Source: Mya arenaria (Eukaryota; Mollusca; Bivalvia; Myida; Myidae). From it: a stretch of DNA of 64,000 nucleotides. Made by a program: the position numbers and the translations under genes. The notes beneath the pieces are model-generated. The model was not told where the DNA came from, ran no database searches, and was given only the letters and a program-made list of their open reading frames with translations. The stretch covers positions 44,043,929 through 44,107,928 of the forward strand of contig NC_069130.1 in NCBI RefSeq assembly GCF_026914265.1. The letters run 5' to 3'. Below, in pieces: positions 41,506 through 53,136 of this stretch (positions are counted from its first letter, which is position 1; each line of letters starts with the position of its first letter).

Positions 41506-43375
41506 GTGAATAATACAAGGCCTAGCCAAATATTCTTAACTCATTACCAGATGTATACGCATTTGGCCGACCGTATCCATTACTGGATGTAAACGCATGG
41601 CCCGCATATTTCAATAGGGTCATTTCAATATTTCAATTTTGCATCTTTCTTTTTGTAAACAATATCCCGGATGTTTATAAAATTAAAGTTTAACCTTTTG
41701 TGTATTCATTTTCCCTTGAAAATATCGTCTGCTAAATTGAGAAGGTGTTTATACTCCCAATCGCAGGTGTGATATCCCATTGTGACGTAATAAGACCACG
41801 AGCTAAGTACTGTATGGAATTTCCCCCAAATTCATTGATGCGTAAATCATTAAATATATTACGTCAGTTCAGTTTACCATTAAAATCAATTGAGATTATA
41901 TTTACTTAAAGGTAATATTTTGTTTACAAACAAAAGAAACAATTAGTAAATGAGAAAATGATGGGTAAATTTTCTGTGAAGCTTATATAATGTCCATCAT
42001 AGTTTTGGCTGTAAAATAGGTCATGTGCAAGCGTTTTGTTTGCTCTAGATCTTTTTATTCATACCGGAAAATCATTTATCGGCTTTCTCTTTTTGTAAAC
42101 AATTTTATGAGGGGGTAATAAAGTTAAACAGACACCTTGGACTGGATCTCTCAGCTGGATGACACCGGATATTCCTGACATATTTCTGTGTATTAATACA
42201 CAAGAACATAAATTGTCGGCTTTTTAATCCAGATGGGTCTTTTTTATGATAGGGGTAATAAAAATTAGATTGATCCCAGCATTTTATTACCCTTTGATTT
42301 AATGCAATTATGACATTTCAAAGAAATGTTACAAATCCATCTTGAAAATACATTCACAGCTGAAATAAAATAATTTTATATTTCATCATTGACACCATTT
42401 ATTAGATAATTTAATTATCTATAAAAAATGAATTCACATAAAAAAGATTTGGACACAATTATTTGGAGTAACATTGATTTTAAGGTCATACTGCTGTATT
42501 CATTTTCTCATTTTCAAATATCCAGAAAAGTACCTATGCAGATAAGGACTGCTTATCAGTAAGATGGCTATTGACTGGGAGGTGTAATCTGGCCACTTGT
42601 CTATGTGCTAAAGGGTTAAAGTAACAAATTATACTGGTTGGAAATTAGTAACAAAACTTTGACCAACCACAACTAAATCTTAAAAGCTTAAATAGTAGCC
42701 TTACAATTTTGTTTACTATAATCTTTATAGTATTCACCGTGGGAAACGGTTAGCCTAAGGTACAGTACGGATTGTAGTATTGCCAGATAAACGACAGTAC
42801 GGATTTCAGCAGGTGCTTGGATGGTCTATTTACGTCATAGATATTTGTGTAAATAGAAAAATTTGCCTTTGCAGCAAAGTATTAAGGTTGACAATGTTTT
42901 AAGGTTGACAATGTTTATCATAAATTTCTCTTGTCAAAATGAACTCAATTTTGATTGTGTTTATATAAAATAATAATGTAAGTAGTTGCCACATTTTCCC
43001 ATGATTATTTTATGAAATAATTAGGGTAAATCAAACAATTAAGAAATAAAGGAAGATCTACACTGTACTTTATCTTTGATTTAGATTTAGCTAATACAGT
43101 ATAATTTAGTATTTTAGTACTCCATATAAACAGCTGCTTCTGAGTCTTTAACGGTTTTTGAATAGGCGAAAGTTCCCTATAATCGCATTATTGTGCCTAG
43201 TATTTAAGAAGGTGTAAACAAAGGTCAATTGCTTTAATTTTAATACCTATCAATCCTTTATTTATGTTCATCATGAAAAGTATCCAACTTTGACACTGAA
43301 ATTTAAGACATCCATTACGTTTTGAAGTATTTTGACTGTAAATCATATGACTGTAGCAATCATTGCTTTGGAACA
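41506..43375. other. AT-rich intergenic DNA
   Basis: No gene recognised. TTTTTGTAAACAAT recurs (41650, 42095). A block at 43117-43170 (CCATATAAACAGCTGCTTCTGAG...) resembles 34757-34811 in PUS3 intron 1, so a short dispersed repeat is present. Confidence 0.45.
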
Positions 43376-44606
43376 CGTTCAAAAGCACTGTAGTTTATCA
43401 AATGACCATATATCTCTATGCTGGTGGTCATAGCTGGGGGACACGTTCTAAAGCACTGTAGTTTAACAGTTGACCATATATCTTTATACTGGTGGTCATA
43501 GCTGGGGGACACGTTCTAAAGCACTGTAGTTTATCAAATGACCATATATCTTTATACTGGTAGTCATAGCTGGGGGACACATTCTAAAGCACTGTAGTTT
43601 ATCAAATGACCATATATCTCTATGCTGGTGGTCATAGCTGGGGGACACGTTCTAAAGCACTGTAGTTTATCAAATGACCATATATCTTTATACTGGTGGT
43701 CATAGCTGGGGGACACGTTCTAAAGCACTGTAGTTTATCAAATGACCATATATCTTTATACAGGTGATCATAGCTGGGTACACGTTCTAAAGCACTGTAG
43801 TTTATCAAATTAACTTATATCTTTATACAGGTAGTCATAGCTCGGGGACACGTTCTAAAGCATTGTAGTTTATCAAATGACCATATATCTTTATACTGGT
43901 GATCATAGCTGGGGGACACATTCTAAAGCACTGTAGTTTATCAAATGACCATATATCTTTATACTGGTGATCATAGCTGGGTACACGTTCTAAAGCACTG
44001 TAGTTTATCAAATGACCATATATCTCTATGCTGGTGGTCATAGCTGGGGGACACGTTCTAAAGCACTGTAGTTTATCAAATGACCATATATCTTTATACT
44101 GGTAGTAAAAGCTTTGAGACACGTTCTAAAGCACTGTAGTTTATCAAATGACCATATATCTCTATACTGGTGAACATAGCTGGGGGACACGTTCTAAAGC
44201 ACTGTAGTTTATCAAATGACCATATATCTTTATACTGGTGGTCATAGCTGGGGGACACGTTCTAAAGCACTGTAGTTTATCAAATGACCATATATCTTTA
44301 TGCTGGTGATCATAGCTGGGTTACACGTTCTAAAGCACTGTAGTTTATCAAATGACCATATATCTTTATGCTGGTGATCATAGCTGGGGGACACGTTCTA
44401 AAGCACTGTAGTTTATCAAATGACCATATACTAGTATCTTTATACAGGTAGTCATAGCTCGGGGACACGTTCTAAAGCACTGTAGTTTATCAAATGACCA
44501 TATATCTTTATACAGGTGGTCATAGCTGGGGGACACGTTCTAAAGCACTGTAGTTTATCAAATGACCATATATCTCTATACTGGTAGTAATAGCTTGGGG
44601 ACACGT
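43376..44606 (+). repeat. 68-bp satellite, array A (~18 copies)
   Basis: Unit of about 68 bp: CACGTTCTAAAGCACTGTAG, TTTATCAAATGACCATATATC, TTTATACTGGTGGTCATAGC, TGGGGGA. Starts abruptly near 43376 and decays after 44606. The same unit occurs in reverse orientation at 53137-56085. Confidence 0.95.
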
Positions 44607-44824
44607 AATTTGTTAAGTGTTAAATCATAAGGAAAGGAGTGTTAAAACAAAAATAGCAAAAGCTGGAACCCTTTAGCAAAATAATGTTGAAGACCACAAT
44701 TTCAAACGTGTATTCAAAATTAATTACGGCTGATGTGTTGTTTGATTGGTTGATTGACAATGTATCATGTGATATAATGAATGTTTCCTTAAGGGGCCAA
44801 CATATCCACCATTTTTGTTAAAGT

Positions 44825-44905
44825 CCCGGTGGCTGTGTTGACTAGCCGGCTGTTTTTTTTACTGTTTACTTGGTTTTTCCTGGCGTGGGTTTGAACCCCA
44901 CAAAA
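44825..44905 (+). mobile_element. tRNA-like SINE head
   Basis: GTCCCGGTGGCTGTGTTGAC (A-box region) and GCGTGGGTTTGAACCCCAC (B box and T arm) at tRNA spacing, with a T-rich decayed middle, resemble a Leu/Ser-type tRNA head of a SINE. The downstream body (to about 45010) is AT-rich and its end could not be fixed. Confidence 0.5.
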
Positions 44906-45789
44906 ACCAAAATAAATTTTTATGCACTGGATTTTTTTCTGCATTATTCATAACATAAAAAAATGATAAAAATAGTTTTTTTCAGATGCATTACTGGGAA
45001 AACTAATATTTGGTCCAAAAACAAAAGCGAGTCACTTTTAAGTACTGCATTCAGTTTACTTGGTATATGCCTTCCAGATGCGTAGTCAGGCTTTACTGAA
45101 TGTTACGCACGAAAGGGGGATGGTGTTGAAGGAGGAATATCCCTGTAGCTGAAGGGGGGCTCCCCAAGGAAACAAAATGAAATATAGAACTAACATGTTG
45201 GGCACTGATGTGTATTTGGAGGGATTTATAGGTTCGGGGCCGCCGACCTTGTAGTAACCAAGTGATTGATTTAGGCTCAGTAAGCTATCCAACACAGAGA
45301 AAAAATGCTTACTATAGCTGTTCTTCCCTTTATTCTGATATCAATATTTAGCTTAGCCCTTGAATTTGATGCCATTTTTTGCCATATTTATTTTTTCATT
45401 TTTCAAATTGATGTTACACACATGCGTAAGTGCATAATGCTGGCTACGCCCCAGCCTTCAGTGCTTCATATGAGTAGTTATGGCGGTGACAGCTGATGTG
45501 AAGTTCTAAATCTTAAGCAATGCAGTTTATCAACTGATCACCTGGAATCATGACTTGAAATTGGATGTTCACCTGGATACACTTGAGGAGCAAAGAGGTC
45601 ATGTTATGTTTGGAAAACTATGAAAAAAAAGTTGTTTGATTTGAAGTCTACAGATAAAACTCAGGATCTATACAAGTGTAAGAAATGTGGTTAGAATCAG
45701 TAAAGACTTAAAAGAAAGTCTTCACTGGATGTGTTAAGAAATAGGTAACTTTTGGTTTAATGAAGACAAGGAATTAGAGAAAAAGGTCA

Positions 45790-46312
45790 CATTGGATTAA
45801 GAAAGTGATCTACAAGAATAGGTTTATGTGAAGAAAACTACTAGCTCAACAATTGGATTCACCTGAGGAGTTACAAGAACATTGGATTAAGAAGATATAC
45901 AAAAATAGGTTGGATTATGTGAAGCAACTACTAGTTAAAAGGAATTGGATTCACCTGAGGAATTACAAGAAACTATATGATAAAGGTCTTTTTTACTGTG
46001 CTTTGAAAAAAGTTCATCTGAAATGGGCCAAAGTTGAAGAGAAGATTGAAAAAATATGAAAGAATTGTGTGGATTTTAGATGACATGATTGAGTCTGTGA
46101 CAAAAAACACTTCCATTGTTGGTAGTTTTCTATGCTTGGTGAAATTGAGAAATAATTTTTCATACAAGTATGGTTACTTATCTGCATGGAAAAATCAACA
46201 TAAGCGGAACTTATGTGAACTGTGCCACAAATTAATTCTCCTGAAAGTACACAGTAACTATTATACACTTTTGTTTGCAAATCACCCTAGAATACATAGA
46301 TCAAGGGTCTGA
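45790..46312 (+). other. Diverged tandem duplication with two short overlapping open frames, unknown
   Basis: A segment with TTGGATT...AAGAA, GTGAAGAAAACTACTAG and ATTGGATTCACCTGAGGA occurs twice (about 45790-45865 and 45880-45960). Frames 45853-46059 (basic, Trp-containing) and 46034-46312 (CELCHKLILLK) overlap and could be one frameshifted coding remnant, but no family is recognised. Chance open frames are equally possible. Confidence 0.25.
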
Positions 46313-46574
46313 AGCATTGATTGATCTTGGCTTTTGTTCACGCTTAAACCACCAAGTGAATTTCCTTTCAAGTCTGACAGCTATGGCCTGTCATTTAACT
46401 TCAAGCATCATTTTGCTAACATCATCTGCAATTTGACCTGTTGTTTAACTAATCACATAGAACTTTCTACCAAAAAAGTGGGCTCATTTCCACACAAACC
46501 ATCCATGTTCGGTTTGCATTGATCTCCCCTTCACCAGGGCTTTAAAGTATGCTTGCAACAACTGCATGGTTACA

Positions 46575-47357
46575 AAGGGAAATCTTTAAAGAGTTGATCA
46601 TGACTACCTGGGTTATCTTTTAAGAGTTGATCATTACTACCTGGGATATCTTTGAAGAGGGTATCATGAATATCTGGGATATTTTTTAAGAGTTGATCAT
46701 GACTACCTGGGATATCTGTGAAGAGGGGATCATGACTACCTGGGATATCTTTTAGAGGTGATCATGAATATCTGGGATATCTTTTAATAGTTGATCATGA
46801 CTACCTGGGATATCTTTGAAGAGGTGATCATGACTACCTGGGATATCTTTGAAGAGGTGATCATGAATATATGGGATATTTTTAAAGAGTTGATCATGAC
46901 TACCTAGGATATCTTTGAAGAGGTGATCATGAATTATACCTGAGATATTTTTGAAGAGGTGATGATCATGAATATCTGGGATATTTTTAAAGAGTTGATC
47001 ATGACTACCTAGGATATCTTTAAGGAGGTGATCATGAATACCTGAGATATCTTTGAAGAGTTGATCATGACTGCCTGGGATATCTTTGTGAAGAGGTGAT
47101 CATGACTATCTGGGATAGATATCTTTGAAGAGGTGATCATGACTACCTGGGATAGATATCTTTGAAGAGGTGATCATGAATAACTGGGATATCTTTGAAG
47201 AGGTGATCATGAATAACTGGGATATCTTTGAAGAGGTGATCATGAATACCTGGGATATCTTTTAAGAGGTGACCATGCATACCTGGGATAACTTGAAAGA
47301 GTTTATCGTGACTACCTTTACCTGGGATATCTTTGAAGAGTTCATCATGACTACCTG
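46575..47357. repeat. 33-bp minisatellite (~23 copies)
   Basis: Unit of about 33 bp: GAGGTGATCATGACTACCTG then GGATATCTTTGAA, with TGATCA and GATATC palindromes in nearly every copy. ACTACC and AATACC/AATATC variants alternate. Units of irregular length (31-39 bp) occur near 46920-46980 and 47090-47160. Weak trailing copies end at about 47357. Confidence 0.9.
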
Positions 47358-47890
47358 AAGGTGGTATAAATTAACCATCTGCTTTTTGCAAAATGGAAAA
47401 AATGATTTTAATCATGCCTTAATACATGTAACAGATACTTTTTCAAGCTTCCTGTTGACCCTATAAGGATTGTAGTAATCACTTCATACAAGAAATCAAC
47501 ATTTTTAAATACTTTATTTGAAATCATAATATGAAAATAAAATAAATCCATTCAAACAAGTGCTGACACAGCAATTTGACAAATGTTCTGGACATGGTTT
47601 ACTTTACACAGAAAGCCAATTGTTCAATGTTCTGTTTGCATACATAAAAGCCCATATTAGGGAGAAACATTTACAGATGTGCATCATGATGAACCCACTG
47701 GTTCAATGAAATTTTAAAAGTTTGAAGGCAAAAGCTGTTACATTTGAGATGAACAGTTACCTTAAATGGAGCTTTAAGCAAAAATCTTAGCAATACACAA
47801 TCTAATATAAAAGTAAGGTAAAAAAAGTTCTTAGTTTCAGCTAACTTCTAAAATAAATAGGGTTGGTCAGTATGCTTTTTTTCTAAAAAA
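47358..47890. other. AT-rich spacer, nothing recognised
   Basis: No coding region or repeat boundary could be supported between the minisatellite and the next ACAAGAG-type element. Confidence 0.4.
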
Positions 47891-49005
47891 ACAAGAGGCC
47901 CATGAGTGCCTATGCTCTAATGGCATGGCTCATGTGGTTATTTTTGATCCAGAGCATGTATGTATGAGTAATAGCCAACAAACATATTGTTCACGTTTTG
48001 TGTTTGAGTTAGCTTAAAACGTTGCACATTTAACATCTGAGAACAGAAAGTGTTGTAAGCAGATTAGTTACATGAACTACTAGTATTCTAATATGTGCCA
48101 AGTAAAGGTCATCTGAGGAGAATAAAATTTGCTACAAAACTGTACTATTGGTCAAATTTTCATTTTTGTAGCTTTAAAAGGACAAAATGAATGGTGGCCC
48201 CGGCCCAGGGCACATAATTTCAACTGTTTTGCTAGACGGTCTACATATGATGCTCCACAACAAATATCGAAGATATGAGCCTTGTGGTTTGAAACAAGAT
48301 TTTGAAAATATTTCTTAAAAAAACTTGTGACCCCTGGGGGCAGTGCCAGTTTTGACCCTAGGGGCATAATTTGAACAACCATGGTAGCAGACCAATAAAA
48401 TAATCCTTATTCAAAATAACAAGGGTCTGCATAGTTGTTTCAGACATAAAGATTTTCAAACATTTCCCAATTTAGTATACCAAACCGGTGAACCCAGTGG
48501 CGTGGCCAATAATGACCCCAGGGGCCTAATTTGAACAATTTTTCACATGAATTTGTAACTTTACATGTAAACTTGTCTAAAAATAGACTTCGCTCATGTA
48601 GACTTGGCTAAAAATAGCATTTTTTTTTTACTTTTGAGGCCCATAATCTAGGTATGCATGGGCAGATCTGGTTTTCGAAAGGAACCAAGCTCTAATTGAT
48701 ATCTTAATACTGTACAAGTTTCATCTATATACAATTAAAACTGAAGACTGTACAATGTTCACAAGCAATTGTTTACAGTCGCACAGACGTTCAAGGCCCA
48801 TAATCTAGGCATGCATGGGCAGATCTGACTGGTTTTCGAAAGGAACCGAGCTCTATTGGATATCTAAATACTGTTTTATTGAGATACAATCATAACTAAA
48901 GACTGTATGGTGTTCACAAGCAATTGTTTACAGGCGCTAGGAAGCACATACTACGTACACATTACCATCACATCAGATATTCTGATCTTTGGCCAGTAAA
49001 GCTAA
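47891..49005 (+). mobile_element. ACAAGAG-type element, family 4
   Basis: Begins ACAAGAG (47891-47897) followed by a long imperfect hairpin (47901-47934: CATGAGTGCC...GGCATGGCTCATG). Contains GACCCCTGGGGGCAGTGCCAG and GTTTTGACCC-type blocks related to family 3. A GGTTTTCGAAAGGAACC segment is duplicated (about 48640-48790 and 48797-48935). The right end has ACATACTACGTACACATTACC, TGGCCAGTAAAGCTAAAA. No protein is encoded. A 5'-truncated copy is in the PUS3 intron at 23.7-26.1 kb. Confidence 0.75.
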
Positions 49006-49077
49006 AATTAAAACCGTGATAATGTACCAAAACTACCTATATCAGGGTATATCACTATTGTATTCTTTTTAGGATAT

Positions 49078-50750
49078 ACAAGAGCTGTCATGGGGCAGTG
49101 CTCTCAACTATATGCTGCTTTGTCTTAGAAATGAATACAATAATGATAAAGGTAATATGCAATGAAGAGACAAAATAAAAATTAAGCATGAAATGCTGCA
49201 ATGCAAAAAAAAACAACAAGTTTTCAATGATTGACAGACAAACCTAATTAATTAAGCCTTTGTTGTGCGATTAAGTTTCAATATTTTTTTGTTTTAGTGA
49301 CCTTGATCCTATGGGCCCCGAAAGCAATTCTATAATACTTTGTATACTAAGTTTGTAGATGTATTTGATGCTGCCCTCCTCCTGGCCTGCCAACACAATG
49401 ACACAGTCATGTCATTTTTATAACCAGGTTTCACTTTACAGGTTAACAAGAGCTGTCGTAAAACAGTGCGCTCTACTACGCCTCTTGGAATTGGACGTAA
49501 ATACAATAATAGTGTGATATGTGCCTGTAAAAAGCAATAAAACAATCAAATAAAAAAGTGAATAAGAATCACAATGTGACAAAACAAGGTTTGATTTGGT
49601 TAAGATTATAAAAATGTGCCTGTCAAAATAAAAAAATAACAAGACGCCAACGCGGCAACGCCGCATAAAGCTTGATTTTTTATTTGACAATGCAATTTTG
49701 CAAACCTAGGATTTGAGCTAATGACCTAGTATTTTTAACCAAAAGGCCCATATTTATATTTATCGGAGATATCATTCATACAAATAACCTGATCAACAGA
49801 AACTATTCCATTTGTGTGAGGAAAAACGAACATTTTATAAATACATCAGCTTTTCCAATAAGATCTGTCCCAGAGACCTAGTTTTTGACCCTAGATGACA
49901 CACTTTATCATCTAAGATTTCATGTACACAAATATTTTTAAAGTTAATTAAAATTTAAATTTTTGAAAAATATGGTTAGATCTGAAATTCATGATTGGGA
50001 TGTGTGTTTATAAAATAAGTTTTAAATAACAATTGAATTTAGTTATTAACTGATATGGATAGCTTTGGTAAGCATAGATTTTTTTATGACATCAGGAAAG
50101 TATTTCCTAAGATTTGACCTAGTGACCTAGTTTTTGATCTGAGGTGACCTATATTCACAAATGATTAAGACAACATGTAGACAAATATTCTGACCAAGTT
50201 TAAAAAAGATTTGACTAAAATTAATGAATTTTTATGACTGTGGGATTCTTTCTTTTAAAATTTGACCTTGTGACCTAGGTTTTGACTGGGGATGACCCAT
50301 ATTATAGAACTTTTAAGATATTATGCAGACAAATATTCTGACCAAGTTTCATAAAGATTTGACAAAAATTGTTCAATTTATGATGTGGAATGATTTTCCT
50401 AAGATTTGACCTAGTGACCTAGAATTTGACCCGGGATGACCCATATTAAAAAACTTTCAAGATAGTATGCAGACAAATATTCTGACCAAGTTTCATAAAG
50501 ATATGAAAAAAATGTTGAATTTATGACATGGAAATATTTTCTCTAAGATGTGACCTAGTGACCTAGAATTTGACCAGGGATGACCCATATTCATACATCT
50601 TCAAGATAACATGCCGACAAATAGTCTGACCAAGTTTGATTACCATTGGATAAAAACTCTTGATTTTATTACATAAAATGAAAACTTTAACGCAGAATTG
50701 TTAATGATAGTATAGCCCACATTTTCTTCGAATAGTCGAGCTAAAAATGA
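49078..50750 (+). mobile_element. Cluster of ACAAGAG/ACAAGAC-type elements (families 5 and 6)
   Basis: Two related starts, 49078 (ACAAGAGCTGTCATGGGGCA) and 49446 (ACAAGAGCTGTCGTAAAACA), each open with a GAGC...GCTC hairpin. A third start at 49639 (ACAAGACG) has the perfect hairpin GCGGCAACGCCGC (49652-49664). It is followed by about four units of about 140 bp with TGACCTAGTGACCTAG, GATGACCCATATT, GACAAATATTCTGACCAAG and TTTCATAAAGAT. The last ends near CGAGCTAAAAATG (50738-50750). The first two are probably truncated members. Confidence 0.7.
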
Positions 50751-51204
50751 ACAAATAATAATTTGCAATGCTAATGAGCTCTTGCTCAATTTCATCATGT
50801 CCCTTTCACATATGAGTTGGACTGATATATCAATCACTAGATATTAATGGTCCTAGGTCAAAGAATTCAAGGGTCATTGTGCAGAATAACCACTGTTAGC
50901 CATTACCTTCACCTTCGACCAAAAAACTCCGAAAACAATACTTGTCATGTTCTGGTCAAATATAACCTACCATTAATGTTTCATGGTGTGAAGTCAACCT
51001 ACAAAATGTATTTTCAAATTATTCAAAAATATAAATGTGTCTGTTTGAAATATAAATGTGTCTGTTTGAAAACATATGCTAAAACATATGCCCATTTGTT
51101 TTTACAATAGTGGCATAATACATATAAAATACAATAAATCAATGACACAATGCAGCACAAAAGAGGTCTTTTATATCACAGATTCTCTGCAAGCCAAGGT
51201 AGGG

Positions 51205-51324
51205 TTATTCCATCCAAAGAGCATGCAAACTGACAACAGCCTGTTGAAGAGATTTTCCTGAGGAACAATCCTGGGTATTCATTCCCTTCCTTCTGTCAGA
51301 GTAGAGACGTTTCAAACTGACAGC
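51205..51324 (-). CDS. Possible terminal exon of an unrecognised gene
   Basis: Minus-strand acceptor TTAAAATTGCAG is followed by 39 open codons (AVSLKRLYSDRRKGMN..., SLQQAVVSLHALWME) and TAA at 51205-51207. The composition looks protein-like (conserved-type aromatic and basic residues, amphipathic helix), but no family is recognised. It lies downstream of two other possible exons on this strand (52306-52493, 56289-56416), but its phase 0 does not fit them without a further exon. Confidence 0.3.
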   Translation of the reverse strand, partial: AVSLKRLYSDRRKGMNTQDCSSGKSLQQAVVSLHALWME

Positions 51325-51388
51325 CTGCAATTTTAATGTACATATTTGAAAACTGTTTATATTCACAGTGACTTTTTATATTTTTTTT

Positions 51389-52150
51389 ACATAAAGTGAT
51401 GTTACATAAAATGTTGCCCATATACAATAAAATGATTAAACAGACTATCATAAACAATAAGTCTACAAGTACGGTATAAGGCCTTAAAGGGACTGTATAC
51501 CAGATTGGCACTAAAAAAGTTTTTTTTCTGTAACATATCTCAAGACAATTATTTAAAAGATGTGTTACGCTTTTATGTCATAATTGTAAAAAAAGTACAA
51601 ACATGTAAAAAAAATGTGTCACCGAAATTGAAGTCCAGTGTTGTATCAACTGTACTACGAAGGCTTACTTTTTACATAAAGTGATGTTACATAAAATGTT
51701 GCCCATATACAATAAAATGATTAAACAGACTATCATAAACAATAAGTCTACAAGTACGGTATAAGGCCTTAAAGGGACTGTACACCAGATTGGAACTAAA
51801 AAAGTTTTTTTCTGTAACATATCTCAGGACAACTATTTAATAGAATGTGTTACGCTTTTATGTCATAATTGTAAAAAAAGTACAAACATGTAAAAAAAAT
51901 GTGTCACCGAAATTGAAGTCCAGTGTTGTATCAACTGTGCTACGAAGGCTTACTTCAATCAAGTGGTATATTAAAGCTATACACCTAACTTGGTTATATC
52001 ATGTGATAACATCGACTAGCCAATCACGCATAAGAAATTAATTCTACTAGGTAGACATACCCAGTAATCTTTTTGAATGGAAAAATATGAAATAACTGCT
52101 AAACTTAATAAACTTGCAATTTGATCATCTGGTGCACACTGTTGCTTTAA
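51389..52150 (+). mobile_element. TIR element (MITE) with a 285-bp tandem duplication of its 5' part
   Basis: A segment of 285 bp occurs twice (51389-51673 and 51674-51958), over 95% alike by eye. Each copy contains the left end TTAAAGGGACTGTA.ACCAGATTGG (51484-51508, 51769-51793). The matching right end CATCTGGTGCACACTGTTGC is at 52125-52150, giving imperfect inverted repeats of about 25 bp. The complete element is 51769-52150; no transposase. Confidence 0.75.
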
Positions 52151-52305
52151 CAGCAATTAAAAAAACAACACATTCATGAAACAAATTATATAATTTACTT
52201 TGCCTGTATATAATTATTTAAAACTATATTTATTTATTTTTAAATTATTTTTCGTTTTAAATACAGAAATGCTTATGCTGAGGACTTGGAAAGTTCTATT
52301 CTTAC

Positions 52306-52493
52306 ACATGGAAGTGGTGCAGAATGTATCCATTAATAGGCACGGCCGCAGATGTAATTCTGTAGATGTTTTCATGGCTGCTACTGATATCATGGACTCA
52401 ACGGCATGGTCAACTGTTGGTCCAGGCAGCGATATATCTGCCGTCTCTGTGGAAGGCTCTGGATGAAGGGCGGCAAAGGTCCATGACCAACTC
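52306..52493 (-). CDS. Possible internal exon of an unrecognised gene
   Basis: Acceptor TTGCTATTAG before GAGTTGG and donor GTAAGA bracket an open stretch on the minus strand (SWSFAALHPEPSTETADISL... TSTELHLRPCLLMDTFC). Its phase-2 entry joins exactly to the possible first exon at 56289-56416 (split Arg codon). CpG-containing, non-repetitive sequence between satellites supports a real exon; no family is recognised. In the alternative phase 0 it would stop after 27 codons. Confidence 0.3.
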
Positions 52494-53136
52494 CTAATAG
52501 CAAAATGAATTATTATTCAGAGTATGAGATGCACTTTTTATTGAACATGTAAATGTACATGGGTATATCATTTTTGTTCTCACTCATCAACTCAATACTC
52601 TTTAAATCGTTGTTTATATTTCAATCCTGTACTTGTGTATAGACCTGTACTTGTTCATAAACATTTCCTTTAGGCCTGGCGGAAACAATAAATGTCTTAT
52701 CATACAAAATTACAAACACAAAGCACAGTCTTACCAGTTGGCGTTTCAACACAGTTTGTTCTTCAACATTCCAGAAGCAAGCACGTGTAGACAGACACCA
52801 AGCACACACTTTAGGGTGATAGTGGTGGTGGTCATTTTGTGCTATTGTGCATCTAATAGCTTGTTAACTGCTACAGGTCTTTTTAGGCCAAATCTAAAAA
52901 AAATGAACATCTGTCAATTGACATACAGTGCATGAGAAAGTCACCTTTATAGTTATATGGTAAGAGAATTTAATAAAAAAAAACAGAGCTTTTAAGGTAA
53001 AGTCCAGTCAAAATCTCTAATATAAATGTGTATGGTCAGTGGAATAAGAACACAGCTGAAGACAATATACTTCCTGCCATATAAACCAGTGTTAGGTATA
53101 GATATGTACCGGAGTATATACAGTCATCTGTTAAAC

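Noticed and set aside
43835..44122. Repetitive 95-codon open frame in satellite A
   Set aside because: It spans four satellite units in a chance frame; neighbouring units carry stops.
52735..52841. Possible exon with donor GTAAGA (VCAWCLSTRACFW...)
   Set aside because: Open with a good donor, but its acceptor is weak and its phase fits neither flanking candidate exon without producing an early stop. Kept only as a remark.
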